Positions 1 through 12,600 of a stretch of DNA of 64,000 bases are shown piece after piece; position 1 is the first letter of the stretch; every line of letters begins with the position of its first letter. Source of the DNA: Lasioglossum baleicum (lineage: Eukaryota > Arthropoda > Insecta > Hymenoptera > Halictidae); contig NC_134933.1 of assembly GCF_051020765.1 (NCBI RefSeq), positions 10,451,461 to 10,515,460 of the forward strand, read 5' to 3'. The notes beneath the pieces are model-generated. The model was not told where the DNA came from. It saw only the letters and a list, made by a program, of their open reading frames with translations, and ran no database searches. The translations under genes were made by a program, and so were the position numbers.

Positions 1-2
1 CG

Positions 3-116
3 GAGGATCGCAGAACAAGCGTGGACACCGATGACAGCACACCTGCGAGTGTTGTCGGTGAGATTCAACCGAGGGACACAGGAACACAGGAGAGCATGAC
101 ACCGTTGTTCTACTAG
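3..116 (+). CDS. Possible C-terminal end of a gene that begins before the window
   Basis: A frame open from the left edge encodes 37 residues and stops at TAG (114-116). It is rich in Asp, Ser, Thr, Glu and Pro and ends in P-L-F-Y, which suits a hydrophilic cytoplasmic tail. The composition is unlike the stop-rich frames just downstream. I do not recognise the protein. No splice acceptor can be judged because the segment is cut by the edge, and a random frame of 37 codons is quite possible, so this is tentative. Confidence 0.25.
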   Translation, partial: EDRRTSVDTDDSTPASVVGEIQPRDTGTQESMTPLFY

Positions 117-2564
117 CAATCCTCGCAGGATCATCCTGGACCGATCGATCCGAAGCGGAGCCCCGCGAAAACCCGTTTTTACCTTCGATAGACATCCTTT
201 GATCGATCGATCGGTATCCTCGACGGACTCTCGGTGCGATCAGCGCGGAGGATCGTCGCGAATGATGATTTCTCATGAAGTCATCGGCTAAAGTGCTGTT
301 TGGGAACGCACCTCCAGTGAATCTGACAAATTATTACGAAAACTGTCAAGGATGGGATTCATTTAACGCTAAATGATTTAATTCTTTTTATTTTGAACGT
401 TCTTCTTCATAATTCAGTCAGAATTTCCTGGTATTTTTGTTGTAAATATGTAGTGCATATAATTCTTTTTTAAAGTTGTATGGTACTTTCGTTGTAAATA
501 TATCGATGACCTTCTCAAGGTGACTCGTGCTCGACAGCAAACCCGAAGGCCACTGTAGGCGTGTTCCCCAACCATAACTTCCACCAATCAGCTCTCTATG
601 ATGATTGGCAAAAGGAGAGAGATCGCAGTTACCAAAAGTGGGCCATTATTGTACAGTCTAATTTAGCCTGGACGCTCTAGAGCGCGTGACGTTCTTCAAG
701 ATTATAGTGTTCTACGACGAATCCGTGAGAAACGGGACCGGTAAGAAGGAACAACGGGAGTCGATAGAGATGTCTTCGATAAAGATCGAGAGCGATCCCT
801 TCGGGAGATTGAGCAACGGCCACGTGAGATCCTCGATTGTGTGCGTGTCGTTCAAAGTTCCGATCGTGTTTCTTCCGAAATTGCGATAGTGTGCCGAGCG
901 ATGAAAAGAGAATGCGGTTCGCAGGTGAACATGTGTGGCAATCGGATTTTATGTTTCGCCAATTCGGCCTGCAGATCACGAGTGAAATCGGGCCCCTGTC
1001 ATTACCGTTTCTGTTTAACGAGCCGGATATTGTCTTCGCGCTCAATTTTCAGCCCGAAACCCGCAATAGGAAACATTTAACGATGGCTCGAATTGTGCAC
1101 GCATCCTAATTAAACCACCCTCATACAACCGCGTCCGGTCGGTTTCACCCCCCGGATCCCGACGGATTTGGTTTTCGGCGGACCTGCGAATCGAAGAATG
1201 CAACCTGCACTGGAATATTTAATTGTAATTTGGAATATTTCATTAAAAATCAGAGTTACATACAAACAATCATTTCTTCCCAGCCCCTCTCGCAGATGAA
1301 TCGATCTTACCTTCGGGAATCTTCAAAAACTATTCCAACAGTATATTAATAAATTCGTGCAAAATTTCAAGTATTTTTGTGTAAAGAGGAGGACCAGAAC
1401 GTATCTATTTGAAAGAACATACTCGAAGAGGACTCCCAAGACCGGGAGCAAATAATCAGTTCATCCACAATAACCTAATACTTACATTTTCCGGTGGCTT
1501 CGCCCGTAATTTTCTTTCCATTACCACCATCTGTCTGCTCCTCTCTCCTCTGCTTCATTTTTATTCCTTCTTTTTTCTGCTCTTATCTCCCACGCATTCT
1601 TCTAGCTGTTCCTCTCTCCCTCCCCCTACTATCCTCCGTTCTATTCTCTGTACCAGAGACAGCGGATAGTCGCCTGTGAAGTATTTTCTACTTGAAATAC
1701 CAGGATGTATTATCGGGATAGCGAGACCGTTCCTTTCCGAAACCATTGTTTTGCGAAAGCATTTATTTTCGAAAACGACAACACCCGGCGCCGTCGTCCC
1801 TGAATATACCCCCCTTATTCTGCACATTTTTACAGTTGTTGAATTTATTTTCCTTCTTAACTTGTTAAATAGGATGAAAATTGTTCTGATGTGTTCAATA
1901 TTGGATTCTTTTATTTTGGAATTGCATCGTTTCACTTTTTGAAGTTCAGTGTTTATAATCTTTGAGACATAAAAACGTAGAATCTGAATTCCAACAAATT
2001 AGAGTGAAGTAAATTGATTTTCTTTCTCAACATGTTAAATAGGACGAAAAAAATATAACACCATTTTCAAATTCTTTTAAATTCACTGTTTGAAATTACA
2101 GCTGCTCGTTTTTGTCACAAATGCATCAAATAATGCGTCTAATTATAATTCTTTAGTATTCAGCAACACCATGAAAAATCGTAACGAATCGCCAGCTCTA
2201 TCCGACATTCTCCATTGATTCCCCCATGAGCAATTACCTTTCTGTCCGAATCGTCGATCGAGTTCTCTTTCGCGATCGCCGGCAAACAAATTGCCAGGAA
2301 TTGGCCATCGAGGTTGAAGCACCGAACAGAATCGAGCGGAATCGAGCGGAGAGGAAGAAATACGATCAGAAAACTGTTGGCCTTGAATGGGCGAAGGGGA
2401 TCCCCTTCGACTCTATAAACCTCGTCGAAAAGGAAACGGCGAAACGATCCGTGCACAGACCGCCCGCGAATGTACATACGTGTATCGTGTATCTACAGTT
2501 CACTCGATTCGATTTGAATTATTCTATAGTAAGAAAGAGAACGAGAGAATGTACGCGCGTGCCT
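117..2564. other. Non-coding stretch, no gene recognised
   Basis: It could begin with the 3' untranslated region of whatever gene ends near 116. Short overlapping frames on both strands (for example 677-1045 and 2226-2657) show no domain, no consistent splice sites and low-complexity content. A pyrimidine-rich tract lies at about 1510-1640. Confidence 0.5.
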
Positions 2565-2565
2565 G

Positions 2566-2607
2566 TGTGTGTGTGTGTGAAAGAAAGAGAGAGAGAGAGA
2601 GAGAGAT
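2566..2607. repeat. Compound microsatellite (TG)n then (GA)n
   Basis: A run of TG dinucleotides passes through GAAA repeats into an uninterrupted GA run. It is a simple-sequence repeat and likely length-polymorphic. Confidence 0.9.
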
Positions 2608-2756
2608 TAGCGACGGGAAACACCGACACCATTTTTCCTTTTCATTCTTCGCAATAAGGGGAGAAGCGTCTCAGAAGCGGAACGTGACCCGGGACAAGAA
2701 ATTGTGATGTGCGAAAACGTATCAGAGCGAGCGTGGCTGACGGGGAAATTTTATCT

Positions 2757-2812
2757 ATACATACACACATATACATATATATATATTATACATAAATATA
2801 TATATATACACT
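2757..2812. repeat. AT/AC-rich microsatellite
   Basis: Alternating ATAC, ACAC and ATATAT tracts occur over about 55 bases, with no coding content. Confidence 0.85.
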
Positions 2813-3085
2813 AACGTGCACACCGTGTATCCGGTTGTTGCGCGCGGACCGACAGAATGCCGTCGTTCGCCAGCGTTTGTTCCGTCGAATGAATTCGCGC
2901 ACTGACACTGTTTCTATTGCACAGTTCGGGAAAATTCGGAAACTGGTTTTTATATTTCAAAAATTTAATTTAGTTCTCGGCTGCTTTAGAAAAAGGAGAA
3001 GCGATTAACACCAGAGAAATTTAATTTCAATAGAAAAATTATTTTTCGTGGGAATTATAATTTCAATAGTTGTACGAGGAAGTTA

Positions 3086-3595
3086 TTAGGTGTGCAAATA
3101 ACTTCTTTCCTCTTTTCTCCAAATTTAAGATTTTATTACATAACATTACATAAAATGTAATAAATCTTGTCTGGTGACTCCCAATCTTTCTGCCAATTCT
3201 AATTCACCCACATCGAACATTCTCCGTCCACCTGAACGATCGTCGTCTTCCAAATTAAAAATTTCCAGTTTTAAATCTTTGGTACCATTTCTTGCATGTT
3301 CTGTAAAACACAGCGTTCTCTTCCAGTGCTGCGCAAACCATTTCAGTAGCTTCAACAGCTGATGCTCTAAGCTGAAATGCAAAGAGTAAGCAGTGACGGC
3401 AAATGATGGTTCTCGCACGCCATATTGCTTGAAATTGTTGCATAGGACTGGAAACTATTAGAACGCTCATCACGATTCTTCTTAAAACTAAAAGAACGGT
3501 CTTTCAGATGGCACCAAAATCGGGAAGTAATTCGAATTCAGTCAGAAGTTGTGATCGTAGAAAATAAAGGGGAAGGAACTTATTTGCACACCTAA
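3086..3595 (-). mobile_element. Mariner-like element, internally deleted (510 bp)
   Basis: The ends are inverted repeats starting TTAGGTGTGCAAATAA; the right end is its reverse complement with a single difference in the first 25 bases. Both ends are bordered by TA (3084-3085 and 3596-3597), the mariner target duplication. Between them lies only the N-terminal part of a mariner transposase, so the element is a non-autonomous deletion derivative and cannot move by itself. Confidence 0.9.
3146..3473 (-). pseudogene. Mariner transposase N-terminal fragment, frameshifted
   Basis: Two overlapping minus-strand frames carry successive pieces of the mariner N-terminal DNA-binding region. The first (3255-3473) contains KKWYQRFKTGNF and then a stop. 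The second continues with FNLEDDDRSGG and, at its end, LAERLGVTRQ, the second helix-turn-helix. In intact mariners these are one continuous stretch of about 345 residues with a D,D34D catalytic core. Here the frame is broken near 3255 and the catalytic core is deleted. Confidence 0.85.
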
Positions 3596-3597
3596 TA

Positions 3598-5596
3598 TAA
3601 TACGCGCTTTGATCAAAAACTTTCATCATTTCCCATAGGAAGATCTTCACCATTTCAATAATTGTAAAAAAAGACTTTCCAATTTTTGATTTTTGTATCT
3701 GCGCAGTACTAATTACACAGTGACAGTAGAGCTGATTAAGCATCTCGTGCAAACATGCGATTCGAGTGTCAAAGGAAGTGAAAAAGCTGAAGAGACGAAG
3801 GTTTGTCGTTCCCCGCGCAGGAATTCGACGCGTACTATAAATAGGGCCGATCGATCGCGATAAGATTATATTTTTATATGTACATAATGGCGTTCCTTCT
3901 TGTTATCTAACACGTTCAAGTGAGAAACGGACAAAAAACCGAGGAGAGACAAAAGAAACCACTATATCGAGGCGGTAGATAGAGAAAGAGCGAGAAAACA
4001 GCAGCAGCAGATCATTCGCCAGGCTCGTCGTGAATGAGGAAGAAACGATCCCCTGACGAAAAAGCGCCGCGAAACGGACGAATTGCTTTGCCCCATGAAT
4101 GTTTCATAAGGTGGTATGAGAGAGGCGCACAGGTAGGAAGCACCGATTTTCGAGTACAGCCTCGGCACGATTGGTATTCGTCTGATGCTCGTAATATCCT
4201 TATTTCACGCGAAAACAGTCTCGTTTGTTGCTGATACCTCTTCAACCGTCTCTCCGCTCTCTCTCTCTCACTCTCTCCCCTTTTCTACGTTAATTCCTGA
4301 CATTTTTAATATACTCTGATTGCCGCTTTCCTGTTCAAACGATTCCTCGGAGATCCCAGGAACGCGGGAAACAATTTCGTCGAAGAATTTCGAGAACGCG
4401 ACTCCCGGCAGTATTACGATCAATCGAATCGGTCGCTCAGAGGAAACGGGACTGGTAAAAATGCTATGATCGTGCCCATTAGGCCTTGCACGATTATAGC
4501 TTCTGCAAACCTCCATCGTACCGGGAGAATATTTATTAATTGGATTTTTCTTCCATTTGTGCAGTGGAAAAATCTTTGAACAGGCGAAACAAATTTTTCA
4601 TTCGGTTGTTAGAGATCTGTGAGAGTTTGATTATTATTATCGTTATTAGGATGTGTATCGTTCAATAAAATACTCTTTATCACACGGTATAAAGTATCGT
4701 CGCATTAAAAAACGATTGAGACAACCTTATTTTCCTTATGACCCAGTGGAGAACAAAGTAACGAGCGCCGACTAAAAATTTCTCTTTGACGAAACTTGTG
4801 TCAATCTCGCGAAATGCATCGTTCTAATTACCTTTCGGAAAATGACACTCGTGCTTCCATTTCGATGTTTCGAGCGTATGTTAGAAATTTCCGTTTGATC
4901 AATCGGGATCCGATTAACTTGCCAAACTTGCAGCTCCCTTCGTCCGCGGCCGAGAAAAAAAGAGCTTTCGAACTTATCCCTTTTCGAGGCGCTGCCGATT
5001 CGATTACAGGGTTCGGGGACGAGTGAAATTTGAGGTGTGCGAGCAGCCGTCTAAAATTGTTTGCAGACTCGCTCGAGAAATTTAATCGCGTTACAAGATT
5101 GTTCGAGCGACGTCGAAAATAAAACGGACGAGCGCGAAATTCCCCGTAGAATCTCGCGAGGGTGATCAATCCGAGAGGATACGGAAAATATTCTGTGACA
5201 GCGTTCTCCCATTCGGGGACACGCTCTCGAAACTTTCTCAGATCCATCGTTTCGCTTGATCGCGCTTCATATATTTATCAAAGGCTTTCGCGTACCCGGT
5301 CATCGAAATTCATTCCGGAATTGTAACGGAATTAATTAATCGGCGAAAGTTGCTCGCGAATCGCGTTCGAATATGCGCGGAGAATTTACCGGGCACTTGG
5401 CACAATGAAATTTCGGCGACGACCGGTTCCGAAAACTGGATTATCGCCGTGTAGAAATTCGTTTAAGCTCCGGGCCAAAGCTGAACGCGCTCCGACGGAT
5501 TAATGGCTACAAGGGTTCCCTTTTTACTAAAAGGAAACGCTGTGCATCAAGACTTGTCCCAGTATCCATTGCAATTTATTTATTTTCGGCACTCGC
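3598..5596. other. Non-coding stretch, no gene recognised
   Basis: Only short frames without domain signal were seen, including a pair on opposite strands over 4796-5247 that are mirror shadows in a CpG-rich patch. A short CT tract lies at 4251-4276. Confidence 0.5.
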
Positions 5597-6110
5597 AATA
5601 TTCGACACTGCATCTTAAATTGCTCGTGAACGTATCGACTAAGAAAATGATTGATAATAATTTTTTCCTTAACATCAAAATATTCGTTTCTCTTCTTTAC
5701 CCTCGATTTACTTTCTAATAAATTCTAAAACATTTACCGGCTAATAAATTGTTCAAAATCAATTTTGATAACCAACACTGCATCTTAAACTGCTTGTGAA
5801 CGTACCGACCGATAAAATGATCTTTTAAACTAATCTTTTCCTCTACATCTGAATATTTGTTTGTCTTCTTCATCCTTGATTTACTTTCTAATGAATTCTA
5901 ATAAATTTACTGACTCACATCAATTGTTTAGAATCAATTTTGATAACCAACACTGCGTCTTAAACTGCTTGTGAACGTACCGACCGATGAAATGATCTTT
6001 TGAACCAATTTTTCCCTCAACATCTGAATATTCGTTTCTCTTCTTTATCCTTGATTTACTTTCTAATAAATTCTAATAAATTCACTGACTAATACCTTGT
6101 TCAGAATCAA
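5597..6110. repeat. Tandem repeat, about 172-bp unit, three copies
   Basis: The landmark ACACTGCATCTTAAA (GCGTC in the last copy) recurs at 5605, 5775 and 5950, giving periods of 170 and 175. Each unit continues through a shared GAATATTCGTTTCTCTTC segment and TTGATTTACTTTCTAAT. The copies are diverged by substitutions and small indels, so the array is not recent. Confidence 0.85.
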
Positions 6111-6583
6111 TTTTTTCTTGGCGTCTTTGTGCTTACTCTCCATTTGCTTCCCTAACGAAGTTATTAATTATTACGAGCACCCAGGATCACACCTCATGCA
6201 ACACAACTCCGAAACGCCATCACTCTCTCCGAGGAAAGTCATTTGTATGCATATTAGAGGATCACGTTCATAACCAGTCTATCATGTCACTAATCAGTCG
6301 CTAGGAATAAAATTTCGTCCAATCTCGTGACACAGTTTCACGATCCTCAGCGATGTTGAGTCACGCGTACGCCCACCCCTTATCGTACTGTGTCGCTGCA
6401 TTGCGAACATAATCTGGTTAGGGGTGTGACAAGCCCTGGGAACTATGCTGGACACTGCCGGCGCGGTTCCCTTAACGACTGTTCAAAGGGCCTGCAAAAG
6501 CGGACTTTGCAATCGAAGTTTTTTCCTGAAAATTGCAAATTACACTGTATAAAATGAACCATACGACATCATTGTAATTGCTA

Positions 6584-6654
6584 GACTGCGAATTTTATAC
6601 ATTTATGATACAAATTAATTCGGGGAAATCAAGTTTGCATAAAAATCCGCAGTG
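6584..6654. mobile_element. Short copy of the GACTGCGGAT MITE family
   Basis: It begins TA-GACTGCGAATTTTATACA and ends TTGCATAAAAATCCGCAGTG, inverted copies of the family termini. The right flank has degraded, and most of the usual 180-bp interior is missing. Confidence 0.65.
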
Positions 6655-8340
6655 CAATAATTACTTTTTTTTTCTTTCCATGTTACTTTCTCCTTGAGTG
6701 ACAATTTGGCAACTCTGTGCACATTTCACGTGACCCATCATGTAGATGACGTCACTGTGAATATTCGCAAAGATCTGTGGGATCTTTAACGCGTACTTGC
6801 GCCACACACGTCGGCTCGTTCGATTTTACGATCTGTTGACGACGCTGGCGTCCAACTATATTCATTCGGCACGATGGTCACACGTTCGATTCCTAGGGAG
6901 GACGAACATAATCACGCGCGATAAGAACGCCGCTGAAAGAGACCCTAGTGCCATTCCGCGTTACGATTATAGCGATCGATAAACCGCGAATATTTTCGCG
7001 ATTCTCAAGTTTTCTCCCGGTCGAAGATGCTCGAAAATCTTTATGAAACTTTTCATATGATTCTCAAATCATATTTCATTTTTTATTAAAATCATTCTTC
7101 ATTTTTAAAGACTACTTTTTATCATCGTTCAATGTAGAATTGTTTAATTCAGAGACCATGATATATTACATTATATAATAAATTTTAATAAAGTCTAATT
7201 TAGCTAGCATCACGGTAACATGTTTCTAGCTTACTTCAGCTGGTAGTCGATCGGTCTCTGAGACCATAAATTTGCAAAATATCTTCAGTCAAGCCAATCA
7301 TGTTTCCCATTAATATTTAATAGATTTAATACTCTTTTTTACCGAGCTAATTTACCTGACGTATCAGGATAACAAAGTACCCACTTTCTGTTAGAAAATC
7401 GATCAACCCTTGGCAACGTAAATTTTCATAAACATCTGCAGTCTAGTAATTATGCTTTTCCATTAATATTTCCGAGCAAACAGCAGGTGGCATTTAATTT
7501 AAAAAATCAAATGAATTTGCAGGAGAACGAAGTTATCGATTTTATACTTTGTTCTACGCAAAATTGTGCACCTTCCACACCGGCAAAAAAATGAAAAATT
7601 ACATGGATTTTCGTGATACTGGAAATCTGAATTTAATTACCGCGATGGGGTATATCCGTCAATTACCATACACACAAGAAATGTTCAGCATTCAATTCGG
7701 AAGAAGAATGAAATTATCCTTCGTTTCCCATTATCCTCGCGGTGTATAATAAAATTATATTGACAGGGTGAATGAAAGAAAAGAATGGACTGGCTAACTA
7801 ACAATATCTCGCTGGCCTCTCTGCGAACAGAAAGTAATTTTGATGGGATTTTAAAGCAGTAAAAGGCAGTGGGGATTCGATAAAACGAAGTGAAACAGCC
7901 TGTGTACACTGTGCAGGTGTTCCCACCGAACCGAAAAGAAATTTCGCCGGCCGAAAATTCCGCGAGAACACGCAGAGCGACGCGTGATGCATGCGTCGGG
8001 ATTTCGCGAAATTGTGCTGTCAGCGGCGTGTCACCCAAAAATCCTGAAAAATCCCGCCCCTCGCGGACAAAAGTGTCATCTTTTTTCGCGGCGTCCGCAG
8101 CCGCGTCAAACAATCCGCGCGGTTAACCCAATGTCCTCCACCGTTGGTCGCTCGATTTCTTCTGGACCGCGATATTTATTCTACCCTTAAACCATAAACG
8201 GAACTGCCGGGAAAAAATAGTACACGACGAGTTGATTTAGCAAAGTAGTGAACGATAGATTTGTTGATGGGCTAAGAAATATTTAGACGTCCCTGCTGAT
8301 GCTCATATTTTTTTATTATCATTTCAATACATTATAATTA
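6655..8340. other. Non-coding stretch, no gene recognised
   Basis: AT-rich sequence with a CpG-rich patch at 7900-8190 that yields overlapping frames on both strands, typical shadows. An isolated MITE right-end motif (ATCTGCAGTCTAG) sits at about 7434. Confidence 0.5.
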
Positions 8341-8542
8341 GACTGCGGATGCTTAAATTTCAATTTTCAATTTTCGTGGGCAAATCTAAAGAAAGTGGAG
8401 TTACGTAAAATCTTATTTTCAGTGGTAGTACTCTTTGTAGTTCTGAAATAAATGAGAATCGTACTAAATTCTGTGAAATTTTATAGTCTATCATTTTTTG
8501 AAAATTTTCTGAAGCCATCAACGCCGAAACATTTCCGCAGTC
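8341..8542. mobile_element. GACTGCGGAT-family MITE, 202 bp
   Basis: TA-bordered (8339-8340 and 8543-8544). The left end is GACTGCGGATGCTTAAAT and the right end is the inverse, ATTTCCGCAGTC. The interior, with TTTCAATTTTCGTGGGCAAA and a later TTTTTTGAAAATTTTC, matches the copy inside 22488-22985. Confidence 0.8.
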
Positions 8543-9013
8543 TATTTATATAATACAGTACAAATGATAAACAATCGTGAATGGTACTTGTTCATATCGA
8601 TTCCGGAGCTGTAAATCCCGGACCACAATCGCCGTTGATGCTCCGCGTTTTCCAGTGTCGCGCGGCAACGTTCCGTTTTTCGCGTCGCGGATTTTCAGTT
8701 TTTATTCCGTTTCCGTTGTTGCGCGCGGACACGAGTTAAGCCGGATTTTCGCGACCCGTTCAAACAGCCCTCCCGAAAACGTGCAAATATTTTTCAATGA
8801 GCTTCGCCCGTCCTACACTAGTACTCCACAGACTAGACAGCTCCTTTTCCAGAGAGGCTTCATGCCAGCTAAGACCTTACTGCTTCACAACCAACCAGCT
8901 ACTTTCAGGACCTATTTCGGAGGCAGGAATTTATAGAATTGATTTACAGATTTCATTTATATGTTCTCTACATTGGAAAACATTAGCAAGTACCATTTTG
9001 ATTTCATAATATA

Positions 9014-9656
9014 CAGTGGGTGCACAAAGTATTCGTACACCTTTTAAAAACTAATAACTTTTTTATAGTTGTACCAAACGACCTGATTTTTATTAATCAG
9101 TTAGAAGCATTCGTTTACGAAATGATATGCAAAAATTACTTTCCAAAAATTATAATTTACAAGGTTACCTGCAAAAATAAAAAAGGCATTTTTTAGAACT
9201 TTTTTATTTGGTCCCTTAATTAAAAATTTAAAATATATGCTTCGTAGATCCAGATATGTTAGTTATACAAGCGGTTAAAAATGGTGGAAATCGTAGTTTT
9301 AAACGACTTTTGATCAGTTTCTGCTTAAAATTCACAGAATCGTACACCTTTTGATGCGTGTCGTTTTTCCAGCGTCAACCGATTTCGATGAAATGTTCAG
9401 TATGTGTATAACTAACAGAGATCTACAAAACGTATATTTTAAATTTTTATATTAGGCCCCAAACAAAAAAGTTTTCGGAAATGCCTTTTTATTTTTGCAT
9501 GTAACCTTGTAAATTATAGTTTTTCGAGAAATCTTTTTTGCATACCATTTCGTAAAACAATGCTTCTGATTGATTATAAAAAATCAGGTCGTTTGGTACA
9601 ATTATAAAAAAGTTATTCTGTTTTAAAGGGCGTACGAATACTTTTTACACCCACTG
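9014..9656. mobile_element. Tc1/mariner-type palindromic element, 643 bp
   Basis: The ends are CAGTGGGTGCACAAAGTATT and its inverse, bordered by TA (9012-9013, 9657-9658). Matching inverted sequence continues inward for roughly 200 bases per arm, including TACCAAACGACCTGATTTTT against its complement, so the transcript could fold into a long hairpin. No transposase frame is present. The CAGT terminus with a TA duplication is typical of the Tc1 branch. Confidence 0.9.
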
Positions 9657-9658
9657 TA

Positions 9659-12600
9659 GGTCCTTTAATAACAAAAAATCGTAATTATGGACGGGAGTGT
9701 GTACAATCGGAATAGAAGTTTTCACTTCGGTCGTGCGATCTTATGCGCACAGTATTGATCTATTTTTACGTTAATGGTCAGTGGGTTCCATTAATATTTC
9801 CTCGACGAACAGTTGTTACTTGCCTCCGAAGTTTGTTCGTGAGCTTTAGCATCCTTTCGCCTAATCGTCGGCGAGAATGGCGCCGGCGAACGCGACCAGG
9901 CAACCGCGAACGTGGACGAACGATAGAAACGAACTCGGTATTCGTAATAACGCGATTCGGCGGGACCGGAAGCACCTTTCGGTCAGATGGAATTGCACAT
10001 TCTTCGGACTTGCTGCATCCAAGTGCATTCCTCGGACCAGCTTCTCCTCCGACAGAGAATTTGGTCACTACCCGAGTGCCAATTTCTCGAGGAGAGGAGC
10101 ACAGCTTCCAGTTTCATTGCCCGGCTAACTGCCGCGAAAGGTAATTGAAAATTTTTCACCGCGGCGAACAGGTAGGGGGCGTGGACAAGATCGGACATCT
10201 TTGTTCGAAACTCTTCCGAGAACTAATCTCGACCAATTGCGGACCCTCGTTCCAAAGCTGTTTTCCTGACCGTTTCCGGGAAAGTAAAAATTCAATTGCG
10301 CCCTCTACTACTCGGATGTTTGCTCTGTAAACGAATTTCAGGAGCAGTCTGGAAGATTTAGATACGATGTAATTAATTTTTAATCCTTATAGAATAGATC
10401 ACAGTGATGATTGTGCGAGTATCAGACTCATAAGGTTTTTTGAAAATGTATTACATTGTACGTGTCCTTTAAATCATTAATTTTCATTAAATTATGATGA
10501 TTATGCAAGTATCAGACTCTTCAGTATTTTTTTGGAAATGTACTAAATTGTACGTATCCTTTGAATCTTTAATTTCCATGAAATTTCATTAAGAATCTTA
10601 AAAAATGTCAGGTTTTATAATTTATTATGTTATATATTTAATATATATTTTATTATATTTTTTAAAATAAATGGTTTAATGAATGTCTTTCATAAATCTA
10701 AAATATTTGATTAAAAATATAAATCTACATGAAGATCCACAGCCCAACAATTGCATCAAACTTAAAGGTATATTTTCTGTTACATTTTTTGGTTGAAAAA
10801 TAATTCCTCTTGTAGCAGACAAGCCTTAATGCCAATTTATTTTTAATTAAATATTGTTCGTGGAAAGCACTGAATGTGGATGATATTATTGTTCGAAATT
10901 AATTATGCCGAATGATTAGAATATAAGCAGATTTTTCAATAGGACAATCCCCGCAGTGTATTTCCGGATTCGCTCGCAGGAAGCCAACGCAACCCGGTTC
11001 ATTTTCAATGCACGAAAGCTCCCAGTTATTCCCGAGCAGCAAAACGAACGAAGGTATACGGAAGTTCGAACTTAGAGCGGCGGGTTAATTATTTCGAACA
11101 TACTTTCGCACTCAACAATCACGGGAATTATGGTCCACCGAGCGTTTCCTGCGTCCGTCGAACCGTTCGCTCGCTCACGGAATTGCGCGAACTTCAAAAT
11201 AATGGTGACGAAAGTGCTATCATCTGCCAAATTAAACATATGCTGTCTAGAATATACCACAATGCACAGGTGCGCTGGAAATCCTAAAAACTTCATTATG
11301 CCACGTCCAAAGCAAATTAAAAGTGCGAGGCAAAATTCTTCTCACCTGGAATCTCATTTTGCAGTAAATCATTCTAATAATACGAAATATATGATGGAGT
11401 ATAATATGTTTTATCCTAGTCACAATTTCAGAAAAATTCAAGTTTGAAATTAATATATGAAAATAGACCATTAAATTTTCAATTTGTATTTTTTAAACAT
11501 AATAACCCGAAGAAAAATATACTGTATCTTGTTACATTTCTTGTTACAGTATCTTGTTAAATGTATTATCATTATTTCACATAGAATCGTGTATGTTTTC
11601 GACGTTGCAGAGTTCTTCAGAAATGTGCCAGCTTGAATAACTGAAAGAATTATAAATTGAGTGATCTCGCCGATTAAATATTGCTAAAAAATCTTTAATT
11701 ATCTTCGAGTAAGGGAACCAAGCGAAAGTTGTTCTTGGAATCGCTCGCCGTGGAACAGCAAGGGAACTTCGCTCGAACTGTTCTTAATTCGCTTAATTAT
11801 TCCTGCAAATTGTTGCAAAGTTTCGTCAAGATGGTCCATCGTTGGTGTATCAAAATCAAAAAGGAACAGGAGGGAAGTTCCGAGGAATCTGAAGTAGGCA
11901 GGAACTTTTTTGTTGAGCCTTGTCCGAACGTTTGCTAATTAAAACAACTGTTCTTTAAACAAGTGGTTCTCGCGATCCCGAGAAAACACTGTCGAGGGTG
12001 TAAGAAAGGAAGAGGGTGTACTTGAAGTAATTCAAAGAGACCGACTTGAGCAATCATTTAATTTATAAGTTCTTGGAAGACTTCCAATAAATATGTGATG
12101 TTAAAATAGTCTGTCACGAATTTATCTTTAATTCTTGAGTTACAATGAAATAGGAACACTTTTTAATAAACTTTCATCATTATATATGTGCGCAAAAATC
12201 GGTGACCTACCAACAACGAACACAGTGCTTCCACCTTGATCAACCCTCGCACGTTCCATAATTAAAAATTCACCCATTGTCTTCTCTGAACACTATACAA
12301 TTTCTAATTTTTCTACGATTGTGTAGTGATTTAAATACATTTATTCGAAACACGAGACTTCATATAGAACACAATTGATGGAATTACAGTGTAGAATAAA
12401 AATGGGTGAACGCAAAATTATCTACGATGCAACTATTGGATGATTGGAAAAATTCGTGTTCAATTTTCAGAGACCTTCTTTATACAAACACCAGCTTGTA
12501 AAACGTTTGAAAACAAATGTTGAAATTCTAATATTAATAAAACAGTCGTTTGAGAATGTACCTAAATCGAACACGAGGTTTCGCAATGATCTAAAACTTT

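Noticed and set aside
5597..6110. CRISPR-like array
   Set aside because: Spacing is 170-175 bases with whole-unit homology, so this is an ordinary tandem repeat in a eukaryotic genome.
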